From Liolophura sinensis (lineage: Eukaryota; Mollusca; Polyplacophora; Chitonida; Chitonidae), in NCBI RefSeq assembly GCF_032854445.1, contig NC_088306.1, positions 8,456,193-8,520,192 on the forward strand: a stretch of DNA of 64,000 bases. The letters run 5' to 3'. Position numbers and translations under genes: made by a program. Every line of letters begins with the position of its first letter. Within the stretch, counting starts at the first letter, position 1. The notes beneath the pieces were generated by a model that saw only the letters and a program-made list of their open reading frames with translations, ran no database searches and was not told the origin of the DNA. Positions 48,200 through 60,599 of the stretch are shown here, piece after piece.

Positions 48200-51100
48200 A
48201 GTTGATTATTGCGTGAAATTTAGTCCAAACATGGCGGAAGTATACCGAAGCGAAGACGTTTCATCAAAAGACCAATGATTTACTCTACCGACCTGTTGAT
48301 AGGAACATAAAACTGAAGCTACAGTTGTATGCAGACATGATCTATCTGTTCATTGATGCATAAATCTACAAGGTCAGGGTTTAATACTTAAGATTTAAAG
48401 CCGCTGTTAAGGTAGAACAGCGAGTGCATCTCGGATCATTGCAGGAGTGTGTGAAGCTGAGCTAGCAGCTCGGTACGATAGTACATAGTTAGCTTCACTC
48501 GTGGAGCTAGTCTTACCTCAGCAGACTTGAGACTCACGAAAAAGATTGCCGGGAATAATACAACTCTTGTCAGTGTGAGTTTGGACGTTTGCTGGGTATC
48601 TGGGAAAGGACCAACGTTTTTTTTCTCCTTGGATTCAAATGTTTGCTTTCCACATAAAAAGACGTTCGATTTTAAGGCAATTGTTTCGAGTTTGAATTTC
48701 TTTGCTTTCTGTCATTTCGTAACGCGGAACACAGCTTTTTTCGCTGTGATAATCGTTAAACATTCTGGATTACGGCGTTAAAGACCAAAGAAACAAATGA
48801 ATTAATTAAAATATTTTGTAAAGATATCCTTGGCAGTGTGAGATTTTCTTGAATTTGTGCTAAAGCATAGCTAGATAACGGGAAAGTTTTCCTCTCAGTT
48901 TTGACTAGTGCAGGATATTAATAATGCGTGTTAAAACATTTTAGTTTTTGCATGAGAGTCTTACACTCAAAAAATAATCTGTTAATTTTAACAGAAAGTC
49001 TGTTATCTGATTGATGCTAGAATGTATTGTATTATTATAACAGAGTAGTGTGTCTCATTCAACACAGTAATGTGTCTCATTCAACATAATACCTTGTTAA
49101 TCTAACAGAATCGTTAGGTTGAATTGATACAATAGGTGTGTTATATTTAACAAAATAATCTTCCAAACGTCCACGAGGGCTTATATGCTTATAGACCTTT
49201 CCGAACTGTCAATCAAGAACACCTAGTTTACCAATCATTAGCAGTGTTAATCTTAGCGATAAGCTATTGTTAATTGTTAATCAAATAGTGAAATTATTGT
49301 TTCTGGCATCTAGTAGCCAATTAAAACAAAGCTTTCAAAGTGGCGGCGTAATATTCTGATCTAAATTATGTCCCCAATTCCACAAAGCAATGTTAATTGG
49401 TCACCGTCATAAAATGTTAGCCAATGAAGATGATTAGGGAAACAACATAAAAATCACATTAATGTAGTAGCTTAACAATTCAATTAGCTGTAAAGGATGA
49501 ATTTCCAGTTTTCGCCCTAAAAATCTCACATACAGGTAGGTCCACTAAGTTAAATTGTGTGTGTACAGGTGACAGTAGTTTCCACTCTTGTTAGTATTGA
49601 CAGATATAAAGAAAGGTGTGCTACAGATACATTGTACATATATGCACCTCATGCTAATTGTTTGCTCAGGAAAAAAAACATGTGGTGCAGAAGATGAACA
49701 AAAACAATTTCCCTGACACAATGCATGCTACTGAGTAGGCTAAATCATGCATAGACTACGATAGCCTAGTACTTAATCAGTGGTAGGCTATTTTTGAGAC
49801 CTGGTTCATGAACAAACCGTTTTTCACTGATGTCTATATATAATTTTAGTTGTGATCAAGGCCTACTGTTATCTGACTCTGTTAGTCCAGAAATAGCTTC
49901 AGTCAGTTGTAGCCTAGGGTTAATTAATCAGCTAATTATTAGTCCTGATTACTCCTGAACTTGTGTACATCATAACTTGTAAGTTATTCGTACACGGCGA
50001 TTTGACGTTTCTGGTCTTCATTCTTGTAAGATTTCTGTCAAGAAATCTACAAAGTTTACAATCAAACACAGCTGCAGTAAATAAAGTGTTGTTGTTGTTA
50101 CTCGAAGTTTTTTTTTTATCAGTGATTCCTTTGATTGTTTTTACGATTGCGAACCTTTATTGCCATTGTGTTTTGTAAACCTGGTGATATGCACTCGACA
50201 CATACTTGCCGTCGCTGGTTCCAACTACCAAGTACCAGTGCAAGCTGGGTCGGCGAGTGCACCACTATGATAATGAAGAAATTTACCAGCTAATTGAATA
50301 TGCTTTTGAATAAAACGGTGCATTTCTTTTACCTGTCATTTATAACTATTAGTCATTGAGAGACTTGTTTTGAGTGACCTGTGTTGTGTTTCGTAATGTT
50401 TTCAAACGGTCAAAAGACCTCTCATCTCATATATATTCATGACTATGACAAAGCCAGCGAAACTCGTGTCTTAATGAAATGGAAGTGTTTTAAGCGACTT
50501 AAAAAGTGAAAATTTTGTGTAATGTAAGATTATACAACTCGAGTCGCTGTATTACGATGGATGTCACTCTCGTGAGAGGCACGTGATTCTGAAAATTAAG
50601 ACTGGAGTGATATCCATCGTAGCACAGGGTATCGCGTTGTATAACCTCTATATTTCGCACAGTTTATAAAGCAGAATAGCAGCATGAAATATGCACGTTT
50701 TGCCACATTTTCCACAATTTGGGGGGTAAAATAGACTTTAACACCTTCTTGGTGTCTTGGTGATTGTTGTGCAACCAGATATGGCCGAACCTTGTGGCGT
50801 ATCTCGTCAAATAATCAAGAGTCTTTCACAAAATCGTAAAATCAATAAATTCGGCTGTCTGTCGACAAAAGAATGGGGGAAACGTTTTTTTATTACTTAA
50901 ATAAAGTTTACTTGCAACATGACATTATCAATGCCTAAGCCCAACTTATTATTCACACATCTGACTAATTAATTCAGTTAAAAAAGTAACGGTACACTGT
51001 AAAACTATATGTAAAACACAGTATAAGGTGATTTTAAATATACAGTGCATTCCAGTGTTAGTCATTTACTTCCCTTTTTCTTGCGATAATACATCTGTTC

Positions 51101-51735
51101 ATCGTTGTTTTGTAAATCTACAGATTTACCATCATTTGTGTGTTCTCAATGCATTTTGCTGTCAGATTTCACACCACGTTTCACTGTAAAAAGATAATTT
51201 TTCACTGTAATTTTATGCATTTGTGCCTGTGTATTTGCATTATAAACTGCTGTCTTACAGCTCTATATGAAGTTCCAAAATTGTTGTTCTATTTATAGAA
51301 TTATAACACCATGCAGTCCACTGTGTAAAGCAAAGCATTTCAGTTTAAACGAACAGTTAGGCCAAAATGTAAAATACCGGTACCGTAAATCTCAAATCTG
51401 AAATTCTAAACTAACAGAAAGGGTTTGAAACAGTTCAGTTTTGAAACGGCCTATTTTCGTAGATGCGCCGCTCTCACGGGAAGATTGGAACGTCCGGTTG
51501 CTGAGAGCATGCGCAGTTGAGAAAAAATTGGCGGAAAGTTGGGAAGAAGTGGAAACAGGCGCCAAACAAACGGCAAGTCGTCTATTTGCTGCCAGTCTGG
51601 ATTTGCGAGGAGGGGCCTATATGTGGTGTTTACCATCGACCTATGCTTCAGTGTCAACAGTGTCAATAAGAAAAACACAGTGACGAAAACCACAGTATAT
51701 ATTAGAAAGTAACTTGTTCGTTTCGAGGAACGAAA
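48200..51735. other. Intergenic, no gene seen
   Basis: Apart from the hairpin at 50530-50644, I see only palindromic A/T motifs such as CTGTTAATTTTAACAG (48979-48994), a repeated tgtgtctcattcaaca (about 49050-49090), and a SINE-like tail at 48765-48815. Confidence 0.5.
50530..50644. repeat. Hairpin repeat, 40-bp arms
   Basis: Arms 50530-50569 and 50605-50644 pair at 33 of 40 positions (ttatacaac ... tacgatggat ... tcactc) around a 35-nt loop. Weak similarity extends about 20 bp further outward. A small MITE or a transcribed hairpin are both possible. Confidence 0.7.
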
Positions 51736-52265
51736 GAATATTATTTATCATCCGTACCAAAGTTTTACACACTGGTAAGAGCTATGGGACGGTAATTAGA
51801 CGGATCAGTATGATCCTTACCCGGTTTGGAAACCAAGATAATACACGCCTCCCTTCATGACGGAGGAAAATCACCAGTTGTCCAAATATCATTAAGTAAG
51901 CCCAGGAGAGTCTCAAGTGGGTCTGGTGGTAAATGGTTCGGAAACTTGTAATATAGCAGTATCGTGTGCCTTTTTATGCAGTTCATCGATATTAAAAGAA
52001 CGATTATGATCTTCTAAATTTTTGGAAGTAAAGGCCAGTTGGATTTTTCCTTCTGGCTTTTAATATGTTGAAACTCTGAAGTATAATTCTCAGATGAAGA
52101 TTTCTTAGAAATTTTCTCAGCTAATTTTTTTTAGATATATCGGATGGAGAAGTTAATACATTATCTCCATCTTTCAAATGCTGAACTTTAGCTTTATTAT
52201 TTTTATTATTTAACTTTCTAAAATATATTCCAAACTTATTGCATATTCTTTATGCATGGGTGTTT

Positions 52266-52402
52266 TTATTTATTTATTTATATATTTGATTAGTGTTTTA
52301 CGCCGTACTCAAGAATATTTCTCTTATACGACGGCGGTCAGAATTATGGTGGGTGGAAACCGGCCAGAGCCCGGGGGAAACCTACGACCATCAGCAGGTT
52401 TG
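52266..52402 (-). mobile_element. SINE family 1 fragment inserted in the LINE
   Basis: (ATTT)n tail, ttttacgccgtactcaagaa and body to agcaggtt; no tRNA head. Confidence 0.8.
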
Positions 52403-52739
52403 GGTGTTTATGACATAATGCCTGAAACAAAGTCCCGAAAAAAGATCGTCTCTTGGGCTAAAGAAATCGACGAGCTTTAGACCTAAACATACGAACCTGG
52501 TTAAAAATTATCATCGGTAGGACAATGGTTAAATCTGCATTCAGCCTTTTTTTCGTCCTGTATGACTTTACGACAGTCATTTTCGTATCATGGTTTACTT
52601 TTGGATTTTGGACTTGTCGAGATCTCAGGGATAAAGAATTAGAAGTGACATCCTCTATGATAACAGGAAAATGGTCACCACCACAAAGATGCACTGTCCA
52701 ACAAAATTCAGGGAAAAGTAATGGATCTGTGTAAGTGTA

Positions 52740-53665
52740 CCACTATGGGAGAGTAAAGATGAGAAAAAAAATTGCTTGTGCAACGGTCAGATCAGCGATA
52801 GGCCTTACACAACATCAAACAAAGAAACAAGAAGACGCTTGAATGAGTTCAATAAATATTTTTTTTTTAATAAAATAGACAAAAAATACAACTGATAATT
52901 ATATACAAAACAATACAAATAATTACAAATACATAGATAATGTATCTTACTTCGTTCAAATCCGAGTGAAATATTCGGGCTTCCAAGGGCGAGTCAGTCT
53001 ACGCAAATATAGAATCCACAGTTAAGATGAATTCCTCGGTCTACCGATGACAGTCCGATAAGTCGTGTATTCCCCAACTGCCTGTGAATGTGTAACTACT
53101 CAAGGCGGACGGGTTAACAATAGCGTTCGTGATGCCGCGTTGTCGATGTATGTTTCCTCGGAAATATACACAAAGTCACTTTCAGGATAAACTGGGATGA
53201 AATGTATTTAATGCACAAAGAGACAAAGAGCGATACAGGCTCCAAAATAACGTCCCCCCAAAAAAGTAAGTGGAGAAACACAAGCTCAAATTCAAGTACT
53301 GCGTACAGGAAATGGAATACAGATGACGAATGCCGAATGGCGGGAAAGCCGATATCTCCAAACCCAGCAAATTCCTTCACAGTGAATGACAGTAAATGTG
53401 ACTGCTCTCAAATAGACTTGAGTAAGAAACTGTTCACAAGTGGACTTGAATGAATGACTCCGTCGGTCATATTTATAGACTAACGTAAACGAAAACTCCG
53501 ATACATATTTCCAGAATGTATACGCTATGTACAATGACGCTGAACTCATAAACACCGAAGCCTTGAGAATGTTGGACTGAATTACAATACAGGCTATAAT
53601 GTAAACAAATGGGAAAATGTAGGTCAGACAATGACTCAGGAAGAAAAAATATATATATAATACAA
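52740..53665. other. Unidentified insertion inside the LINE endonuclease
   Basis: LINE coding similarity stops at about 53665 and resumes at about 52735. The material between has no coding similarity I recognise. It contains A/T-rich tracts (around 52857-52940) and several overlapping frames on both strands that look spurious. A solo LTR is possible, but I could not place its ends or a target duplication. Confidence 0.4.
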
Positions 53666-54615
53666 TGTTTAAACACGGGCTTCGTAATATCCGTGAAAGA
53701 ATAAGTGCCATTACCCGGATGTAAATAAATATTAGAATCATCACTGAAATAACACAGTTCCTCCTTAGATAAGGACCCTTCCACTATCTTGCCCTTATTA
53801 TTTATGTTATTATTAACTCATAGGGGGTTATGGGAATTAAAATCCCCCATTATCATAAAAGGTTTTGGCAATTGTTCTACTGAATTGTGTAAGTGGAAAG
53901 CTGACAAAGCTCGCTCTTCCTCATTAGAATAAGTACTATAAGTGTGTGATTTTGAAGATTTATTTAACTTTGTCAGATATCTTCAGGTGACTTTCCAGAG
54001 GACAGAGGGCAATCGGATTTAATGATTCGACTAGTTATTTCAATAGAGTTTACCTTAAGAACTCGACAATTCCACTGTATAATTTTGTCATATTTAGACA
54101 TTATGGAGGGAAACGTATAGGATATTTTTCTTTATGTTTGGACCGGGGAAGACCCTTCCCTGGAGATCGGCTGGAGGATCTGCCAGGTGGTGATGATGTA
54201 TCCATCACATCCGCATCTGATGTTGAAGGACAAACGTCATCCCCCGTATTAAAAGTTCGGACAGGTTCCCTAGTGACCTTAGAAGAAGGCTCCACAGGAC
54301 CACTTGGTTTATTATTATTAATATTCGTTGCTTTACCCGGCTTTTTGTTTTGAAATTTATTAGAGTCAGCTGCTTTAAGTACTGGTTCTATATTTTTAGA
54401 ACTTACTTAAGGTGCTGTTATAGTCTGTGTAGAACAAGCGCTATATTTACCCTAACCTGCAGGTTTAACAGTAGTCTGGACGGATATGGTTTTGGGCTGA
54501 TCGTTTCCACTTGGCCAAGTGAGTAATGTCTGAGTAGCAACAGATGTTGTAACTCGCTGGACCACATTAGCAAGTCAAGTCTGTTATGCATTACACGAGA
54601 TATTATTTCTAACAT

Positions 54616-54886
54616 TTATTTATTTATTTATTTATTAAATTGGTGTTTTACGCCGTACTCAAGAATATTTTACTTATATGTCGGTGGCCAGCAATATGGT
54701 GGGAGGAAACCGGGCAGAGCCCAGGGAAAACCAATGATCATCCGCAGGTTGCTTGCAAACCTTCCCACTTAGGGCAGGAGAGAAAGCCAGAATGAGCTAT
54801 ACTTGAACTCACAGCGACCACATTGGTGGGAGGCTCCAGGGCCATTACGTTGCGCCAGCGCGCTAACCAACTGAGCCATGGAAGTA
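54616..54886 (-). mobile_element. SINE family 1, near full length, next to the Polinton-like element
   Basis: The tail is at 54616 and the body and tRNA head (CATGGCTCAGTTGGTTAGCG on the minus strand) end near 54886, about 30 bp before the left inverted repeat. Confidence 0.85.
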
Positions 54887-54917
54887 GTGTAGTATGTTGC
54901 AAACGTTTCGGATTGGG

Positions 54918-54979
54918 GAGGAGGAGTGGGAGGAGGGAGTGTATCGTTGAGTCCGCGCTCCTTCATGCGCGTGACATCA
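54918..54979 (+). repeat. Left terminal inverted repeat of the Polinton-like element
   Basis: It begins GAGGAGGAGTGGG and includes TCGTTGAGTCCGCGCTCCT. The reverse complement of 61436-61497 matches it with four substitutions. Weaker similarity (gagcag..ccttgaactc) continues to about 55012, corresponding to about 61363 on the right after a roughly 30-bp insertion there. A SINE ends about 30 bp outside. Confidence 0.85.
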
Positions 54980-55339
54980 TGTTACACGCAAGAGCAGCTC
55001 CTTGAACTCCGTTGGTCCGTGAGGCCTTTGTCCCCGCCGCCGCCACCACCGTCAACACCACCATCACCACCTTCGTAGCCGAGTGACATTTCGCGGCCGC
55101 TTAATAGCACCGTCACGGGCGATGACCTGACCTCCAACCCGCTACCCACCACGGCGTTAACCGCCAAGCAGGACGCGTTCACGAACCAAGCCATCACTCC
55201 CCGGTTGAAGTTACGGGATTTCCCAGTTCACCCCAACTCTGCCAGCACCACCGACCATCGTTCCCGAACAACACTTCGGTACCGATCACCGTTTCCACCC
55301 CACCAGCAGCAGCAGTAGCGGGAGTAGCTGTCATCCGTA

Positions 55340-55725
55340 AACATCCGTTTACCTGCATCGTCAGTGGACCGACGGGAAACAGTTGGTGGCGCACACTGAA
55401 GCTCTGATTTACCCACTGCCGCAATGCATGGTCTGGTATTACAGGGATTGGCAGCCGTTGTACACCACGTTACCCAACGTTCGTTTTGAAGAAGGTGTGC
55501 CCACCCATCAGCATTCGGCCCGGGGGAATGGAAGTTGGTCGTCGTGGACGACTTGATGGCTTAAGCGGACGAATGCGTGACAAAACTCTTTACCAAAGGC
55601 AGCCACCACCGCAATATCAGCGTGGTGTACATCGTGCAGAACTAGTTGAACAAAATCAAAGATCATCTCACTATCAGTCTGAACGCACACTACTTGGGTT
55701 TTTTTTTTCAAAAACCATCCGCGAT
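55340..55725 (+). pseudogene. A32-like DNA-packaging ATPase, broken
   Basis: Read in changing frames, the segment shows HPFTCIVSGPTG at 55342-55377 (a Walker A-like loop whose lysine is lost), WYYRDWQPLY near 55434-55463, and a Walker B-like LVVVDDLM at 55535-55558. VVYIVQN follows at 55622-55642. These are in frames 1, 0 and 2, so at least two frameshifts separate them. In Polintons and related viruses this FtsK/HerA-type ATPase pumps DNA into the capsid. The N-terminus before 55340 is unclear. Confidence 0.6.
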
Positions 55726-56062
55726 GTCACGCCGGCTCCAGTGTTACAGCCCCTTGCTGTCCTTGCTGGCCCCCCCTCCACCCCCCCCCCCCCCCATTCG
55801 ACACGCCATGCTGCGCGGCATCGATCCGGGTTTACTTCGGTGTTTGTGTGAGTGTGCCAAGAATGTGTTAAATGGAAATGTTCAACTATCACAGGCTCAG
55901 AAGGGTAAGTTACAGCGTCACAAGACGGGTTTTCGCACCTTGGTCAAGAAAAGTGTTCTCCTAAGAAAGGACGGATTCTCAACGCGGTGGGTTTCTCCTT
56001 CCATCACTGGCTCAAACCCCTCATCGCCGCCGCTGTACCAGCTATGGGCAGCATATCTCTAA
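55724..56062 (+). pseudogene. Small basic pX-like protein, decayed
   Basis: From the ATG at 55724 the frame starts MSRRLQCYSPLL. A C/P-rich slip (poly-C at 55780-55795) interrupts it, followed by a Leu/Cys-rich helix with CECAKNVLNGN and a basic stretch of Lys, Arg and Gln. A hydrophobic C-terminus (PLIAAAVPAMGS) is in another frame near 56010-56050, so at least one frameshift is present. Small basic proteins ending in a hydrophobic tail sit beside the capsid genes of adintoviruses and Polintons and have been compared with adenovirus pX. That assignment is from memory of gene order and composition. Confidence 0.5.
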
Positions 56063-56129
56063 GACCTTCCAACACGTGGAATACATGGCTGTGCGGCACA
56101 AGCATTCTTTCGACAGTGAAAATTGATAT

Positions 56130-57180
56130 TAGGGACGACACGTGCCAATTCGTCTCATCTGAACGCGGTAAAGTGGTACTAACACTTCATTTCGACGGCG
56201 GCGCGCTTTAACTTTTGGAGATTTTGTGGAGGGCGGCAAACGTGTAGCTCCGACTAACCTGTGGCTGCATTCGCTGTGGCAACAGGTCGACGTCTCCCTG
56301 AACGTCCAACTCATCAACAACATGTACCAAGAACACCCAGCTGTCCTCCCCTTGTGGTACATGGACACCCGTGGGAGGTTTGACGAGACGGATGAGACCA
56401 ACACGGGGTTTGACGAACGGTTGCAGATCACAACCCCAAAGTCGGCCTGCTGATATTGTGGGACGCCTGCACTGCTATATGTTCCTGCAACGGCGTCACC
56501 TGCTAAACAACATGACCGTCCGCACCTGTCTCACCCCGTCCAAGCAGGCGTCTCCGGTGAGACCCGCTTGAGAAGATGATTTTTGTGCGCAAAGTCAAAG
56601 TCACCAGCGGGTGTTCAACTTGGGCCAACGCCCCTGCCAAGCACCCTATCCGCCACGTGCTGACCAAGTATTTCTCCGTGCCCAAAGGCCACACCCTCAT
56701 CAACGAACAAAACCTATTTCTGGGCAACTTACCGACAAGTTTATTGGTGGGATGGTGAGCAACACGGCTTTGACAGGAGCTACACTAAAAACCCGTTCCA
56801 TTTCCAGCACTTGTACACAAACTTCGTCGCCTTGCCTGCCTCGGACGGGAAATTCCTGCCAAACCCCATGACACCTCGACTTTGAGATCGGGATTTCCTC
56901 AGAACGTACATGAACCTCTTACCAACACGGGGAAAGTGTTTCACGACGAGGAGAACTTCGAACCACGTTCGCCGAAGGCAACATGCTGTTTTGTTTTGAC
57001 CTGACCCCCAACCTCACGACGATCACCAACTGAACCTCGTCCAGAAAGGTGATTTGCGACCGGAGATGAGGTTTGCCAGGCCACTGCCGGAAAGCATTAA
57101 CGTGGTGTGCAACGCCGAATTTAACAATATCATAGAAATAGACAAAAGCCGAAACGTGCTCTGTGACTTCGTCCGCTGAA
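56130..57180 (+). pseudogene. Polinton-associated structural protein (F54H12.2-like), broken
   Basis: A series of frames carries one protein: NLWLHSLWQQVDVSLN (about 56258-56305), GRLHCYMFLQRR (56460-56495), FVRKVKVTSG (from 56580), KNPFHFQHLY (about 56788-56817) and INVVCNAEFNNIIEIDKSRN (about 57100-57160). The frame changes between most of these, so I count at least four breaks. I recognise the pattern from virus-like proteins named after C. elegans F54H12.2, which lie between the ATPase/pX region and the protease. A capsid role is inferred from position. It may be a major or a minor capsid component. Confidence 0.55.
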
Positions 57181-57194
57181 AAAAACAAAACAAC

Positions 57195-57545
57195 ATGGAC
57201 ACGGTGCAACTGCGACGTGTGCTACAGGCGGGAGTGTTTAACCGCACCGTGCTGAGGATGTCTACGCTCAGGACCACCTCTATCACCCAGTGATCAATAT
57301 ACCCTGAGCCTGCGTCATCAACACAGACCGTGCCTCCGTCTTCATAGACGTGTGTCCAAACCCACCCTGTTTCCGGGGGAATACTTTGATTCGTACGGAC
57401 TTGCACCCCACTGGACACACCACTGGACGTGGAATGGTGGGCGGCTGCAGAATCTGGACACGGCCGTGTGTGGACAATATTGTGTGTATTACTTAACCCC
57501 GCGGGCTCGAGGTCGTCTCATGGACGCCATTGTACACATGTAGGA
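57195..57545 (+). pseudogene. Adenain-like cysteine protease, broken
   Basis: An ATG at 57195 opens MDTVQLRRVLQAGVF in frame 0, which stops at about 57291. The family signature continues in frame 1: GEYFDSYGLAPHW (57373-57411), then VCGQYCVYYL with the presumed catalytic Cys at 57481-57483, and the stop after 57541. The position where the catalytic His-Trp would be expected, near 57335, shows none, so that part is probably deleted or altered. In adenovirus-like systems this enzyme matures capsid proteins. It follows the structural gene by 15 bp. Confidence 0.65.
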
Positions 57546-57754
57546 CGCGTCATGCACGACATACGGTAACGACTTAAAGGTGTTCGATTGGGTGGACCGC
57601 CAGTTTGGGGTCTAGCCCCCGTTTTTTATCTCCCCACCAGCCAGTGGGTTGTAAAATAACGTTTCTTTCCATGTTTTTTCCCTCTGTTCGACATGTTATG
57701 AAATAAAAAATGAATAAAGAGGAAATGACACTTGCATCCAGTGGTGTTTTGACT

Positions 57755-60235
57755 TTTAATTTATTTTAGCCTTCAACGGCAACACATTATAAGAGTATGG
57801 TATATAGCCGTCGCCGGTCAAATCCAGGTAGGTGGTGCGCAACACCGTCTGGGATTACTTTCCGCTTTCCGCAAATATAGATAAAAGCGTCTTTGTGCTG
57901 TGTGTAAGAATGGTGTTTCCCCGCAACCGCATGCCGCGGTTCACACCACTCGCGCTCTGGTGGTCGCGCAACAAGGAGAGGGAGACATCCTTATCCACTC
58001 CCCCAGCGCTAGCGGCTTTGCAGGAGAGCTTGTCTTTACTGTTCGACTCCCCGCCGTAGCAAAAGTATGTCTTCGAACACAAACTGACGATAGCGTCACC
58101 AGTTCACTCGACTTTGAAGCGTCTCTGCGTACGTTTATCAAAGTCATCGTGATCGCGTCGAGGCAACAATTTGTCCCCCTCCGCCCGCACCTCAGGTTAA
58201 ACCAAGGGTTCCCAGTCCGGGTCAGACCAGGCCATGTACGCGGAGTCCGTGTATATCTCGCAGTACTGCCAGTCCGCCTTGTTAAAAAAACGAGTCATGA
58301 AATCATAGCAAAACTCCAACATAAAGATTTTGGCATACTGGTACACCATACATCCTATTTTCAAGGGTAGATTGTAACGAATGGTCCTCTTGTTAGTCAC
58401 CACTTCTAAGGTGTCGTCATCGCTTTGGTCGGCGGTACGGCACCGTACACTCTCTAGTAACTTGCGCGTCTTCGTTAGGCTTTCACATCGACATGCCGGA
58501 TTTGGTTTGTCACGGTTTTGCCATAGCCGGAATTTCCCAACAATTTCCCCGATATGAGCCTTGGAAGGGTCGGCGTCCCCCTCTCGCTGAGCTTGGGTGC
58601 CGAATGTTTGGCTCACTCGGGTGTGTAATCCATCACTTGGTAGACGCGGGTTACTACCAACCCGTGAGCGAGATACCATTGAAGTAAGGGAGTGGCCAGC
58701 AGAATCTCCGTGTCGAACATACTCCCGAGCAGCATTTGCCTGGAACCGGGCATGATCTCATTTACCACCGCGAATTCTGCCATGGTGGGCCCTATGTCCT
58801 CCCGGCTCACATCCATGTTTTTAAATATGGTGGACATTCCTCACTGTAAGCTTTGAGATGAACCGGCACGTGCATGTCGCATTAGACGAAGCCAAACAAC
58901 CGCCCTTGGACGAAGCCTCCACTAGCTGACCCTGCGTCTTGGGCTGTCGCTTTGACGGGGGTAAGCCGCACTGCTGTAGAAAGGCGTGCAAGGCAAGGTT
59001 GTTTCCCGCAGACGAAGAAACTCCCATATGGATATCAGCTCGTACCCTGCGACCGGACGTAGGCCTTGTTCGTGTCCAATTCTCGGCGCAAGTCTTAAGG
59101 TGTCAACCCTCGCCTGTCGTTGTAGCGTAGCTCACCCTGGTGTGGGTGATTCAGGTGACAGCCGTGGTAGTGGAAGTAACATCAGTGGGCCAACTCGTCT
59201 ACGGGGAGTTGTTTATCACCGACCCGTTTCTCCGTATGGTTCAGCCGGTGGCGGATGGGTAACCCCAGCTGGTGCGACTGCCAGTTCTGGCATTTTTCAG
59301 CCAGACACGTGGCGGTGCTGGAGGGAACGAACTTCTCCCCGTCACGTCGCCATTGGATGTAGTGACCCGTCGGCATGAGTGAGGCAAGGCAAGCCAAGTA
59401 CAATGCGTTAGCATCAAACCCAACGATCCGCTGACAGATCTGACCTCCGTGTATACGGGTCAAGCCCCGTTCGTGGTAGCGATGAAAGATGATGCTCTAT
59501 GTACCTGTAACAAAATTTCCCTTTGGTGACGCGGCAATCGTAAGGTTTCACCCACTTGTCGTAATAGGAATTAGGGGCCAGGTAATTTCGAATGTTCAGA
59601 AATTTCAGCTACGGCGTGCTGAGGGCCATGTGGTTATTGTTACGCTTGATAACACACTCCAAATTACCGGCCTTGACCAGGTGGGTGTAAAACTGTTGCT
59701 TGATCAAGTTCGGGTCATAGTTGCCCGAGTTGAAGCCGGGGACGGGGAGCTGGTTGATATAGGGGACGAATTTGTCCCACATCCGCCGAAAGTAACTCGT
59801 CTAGGATGTAGGCATAACGCTCGGTGAGATATGCGCTACTGGTCTCGCTGATGGTATTGAGGTAAGCCATTATCCGCTCGACGAGCGCGTGGGGATCGCC
59901 GGTAAAGATGAAGCACACGGGCTGGTCGTAGACGGCCACATTGGAGTTCAAGCTTACACTCATGGCCGGCCATCGCTTCGTCCACAGGGGCCAGGTAAGC
60001 TTCGAAGTCGTAACATGCTCGATAAGGGAATATTCCGTCGTCACCTTCCCAGAGGTAAATACCCATGTTCGCCAACACTTCGAAAATAGTGGGTTGATTG
60101 TGGAATAAACCCACCAGGTGTCGGCGTCGGTGCACGTTTGACCGTGCCGTCGTAATTTCCATAGTTTATTATGTAGCTGAATTGCTGATTGTGCAGGTTT
60201 AACCGCATGGTTTAGCCACATTTTGGTAAGACTTC
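57755..60235 (-). pseudogene. Protein-primed family B DNA polymerase, broken
   Basis: Minus-strand fragments carry the DNA_pol_B_2 landmarks in order. The exonuclease motif YDFEAYL has its D-F-E at 60009-60001. Polymerase motif A GFDANALYL is near 59420-59395. A linker ending ATPLLQWYLAHGL lies around 58690, and motif C YTDSAY is at about 58255-58237. A C-terminal KTYFCYGGES lies near 58075-58045. They fall in different frames with stops between, so the gene is dead, but all the landmarks survive in collinear order, about 2.5 kb in total. The polymerase would replicate the element from protein-primed ends. Zinc fingers lie upstream at 60600-60865, separated by an AAT/AAC microsatellite. Confidence 0.75.
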
Positions 60236-60285
60236 ATTGAGTGGCGGATGGGTATGCCCACAATCTTTTCTCCATAGTAATGATG

Positions 60286-60361
60286 ATAATAATAATACAC
60301 AATAATAATAATAATAATAATAACAACAACAACAATAATAACAACAATAATAATAATAATA
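60286..60361. repeat. AAT/AAC microsatellite
   Basis: Runs of aat and aac triplets lie between the polymerase start and the zinc fingers of the element. They create spurious poly-Asn and poly-Ile frames. Confidence 0.9.
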
Positions 60362-60599
60362 GGTTTAACAAAATTTGCCTGTACCAGCGCTCTCTCCATG
60401 CACTCTTCCGATCGCTACATTTAAGTGTGAACGTTGAGAGGTGATGTTTTGTGTGATATATTTTCGCCCCGTGCTTCTTTCACCTAAACTGTGGTTTTTC
60501 CTATATATCAAACTATCACATCGGTCCTGTTGTGGTGGTTACATTATAGCCGTAATCGGGTGGTCTGTTATGTTTTATGTACGCATATCACACACGCTC

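Larger units (their letters stand above)
51740..54600 (-). mobile_element. I/Jockey-type LINE remnant, nested insertions
   Basis: Minus strand: an ORF1 C-terminus (SVATQTLLTWPSGND near 54530, and a Ser/Pro/Arg-rich end at 54295-54101) is followed by ORF2. ORF2 starts MSKYDKIIQWNCR at 54101, an endonuclease start, with MGDFNSHNPL at about 53855-53825 and GTYSFTDI near 53690. The endonuclease end LCGGDHFPVI is at about 52690-52660. The reverse transcriptase start SKPGKDHTDPSNYRPIALTS lies at about 51835-51775, where the element is truncated. A roughly 0.9-kb foreign segment (about 52740-53665) splits the endonuclease, and a SINE (52266-52402) lies between endonuclease and reverse transcriptase. 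Stops are present throughout. Confidence 0.75.

Noticed and set aside
53292-53744. 150-codon minus-strand frame
   Set aside because: It crosses the boundary between LINE endonuclease sequence and the unknown insertion and has no recognisable domain.
55486-55851. 121-codon plus-strand frame as a gene
   Set aside because: It is an out-of-frame reading across the broken ATPase and the pX-like gene.
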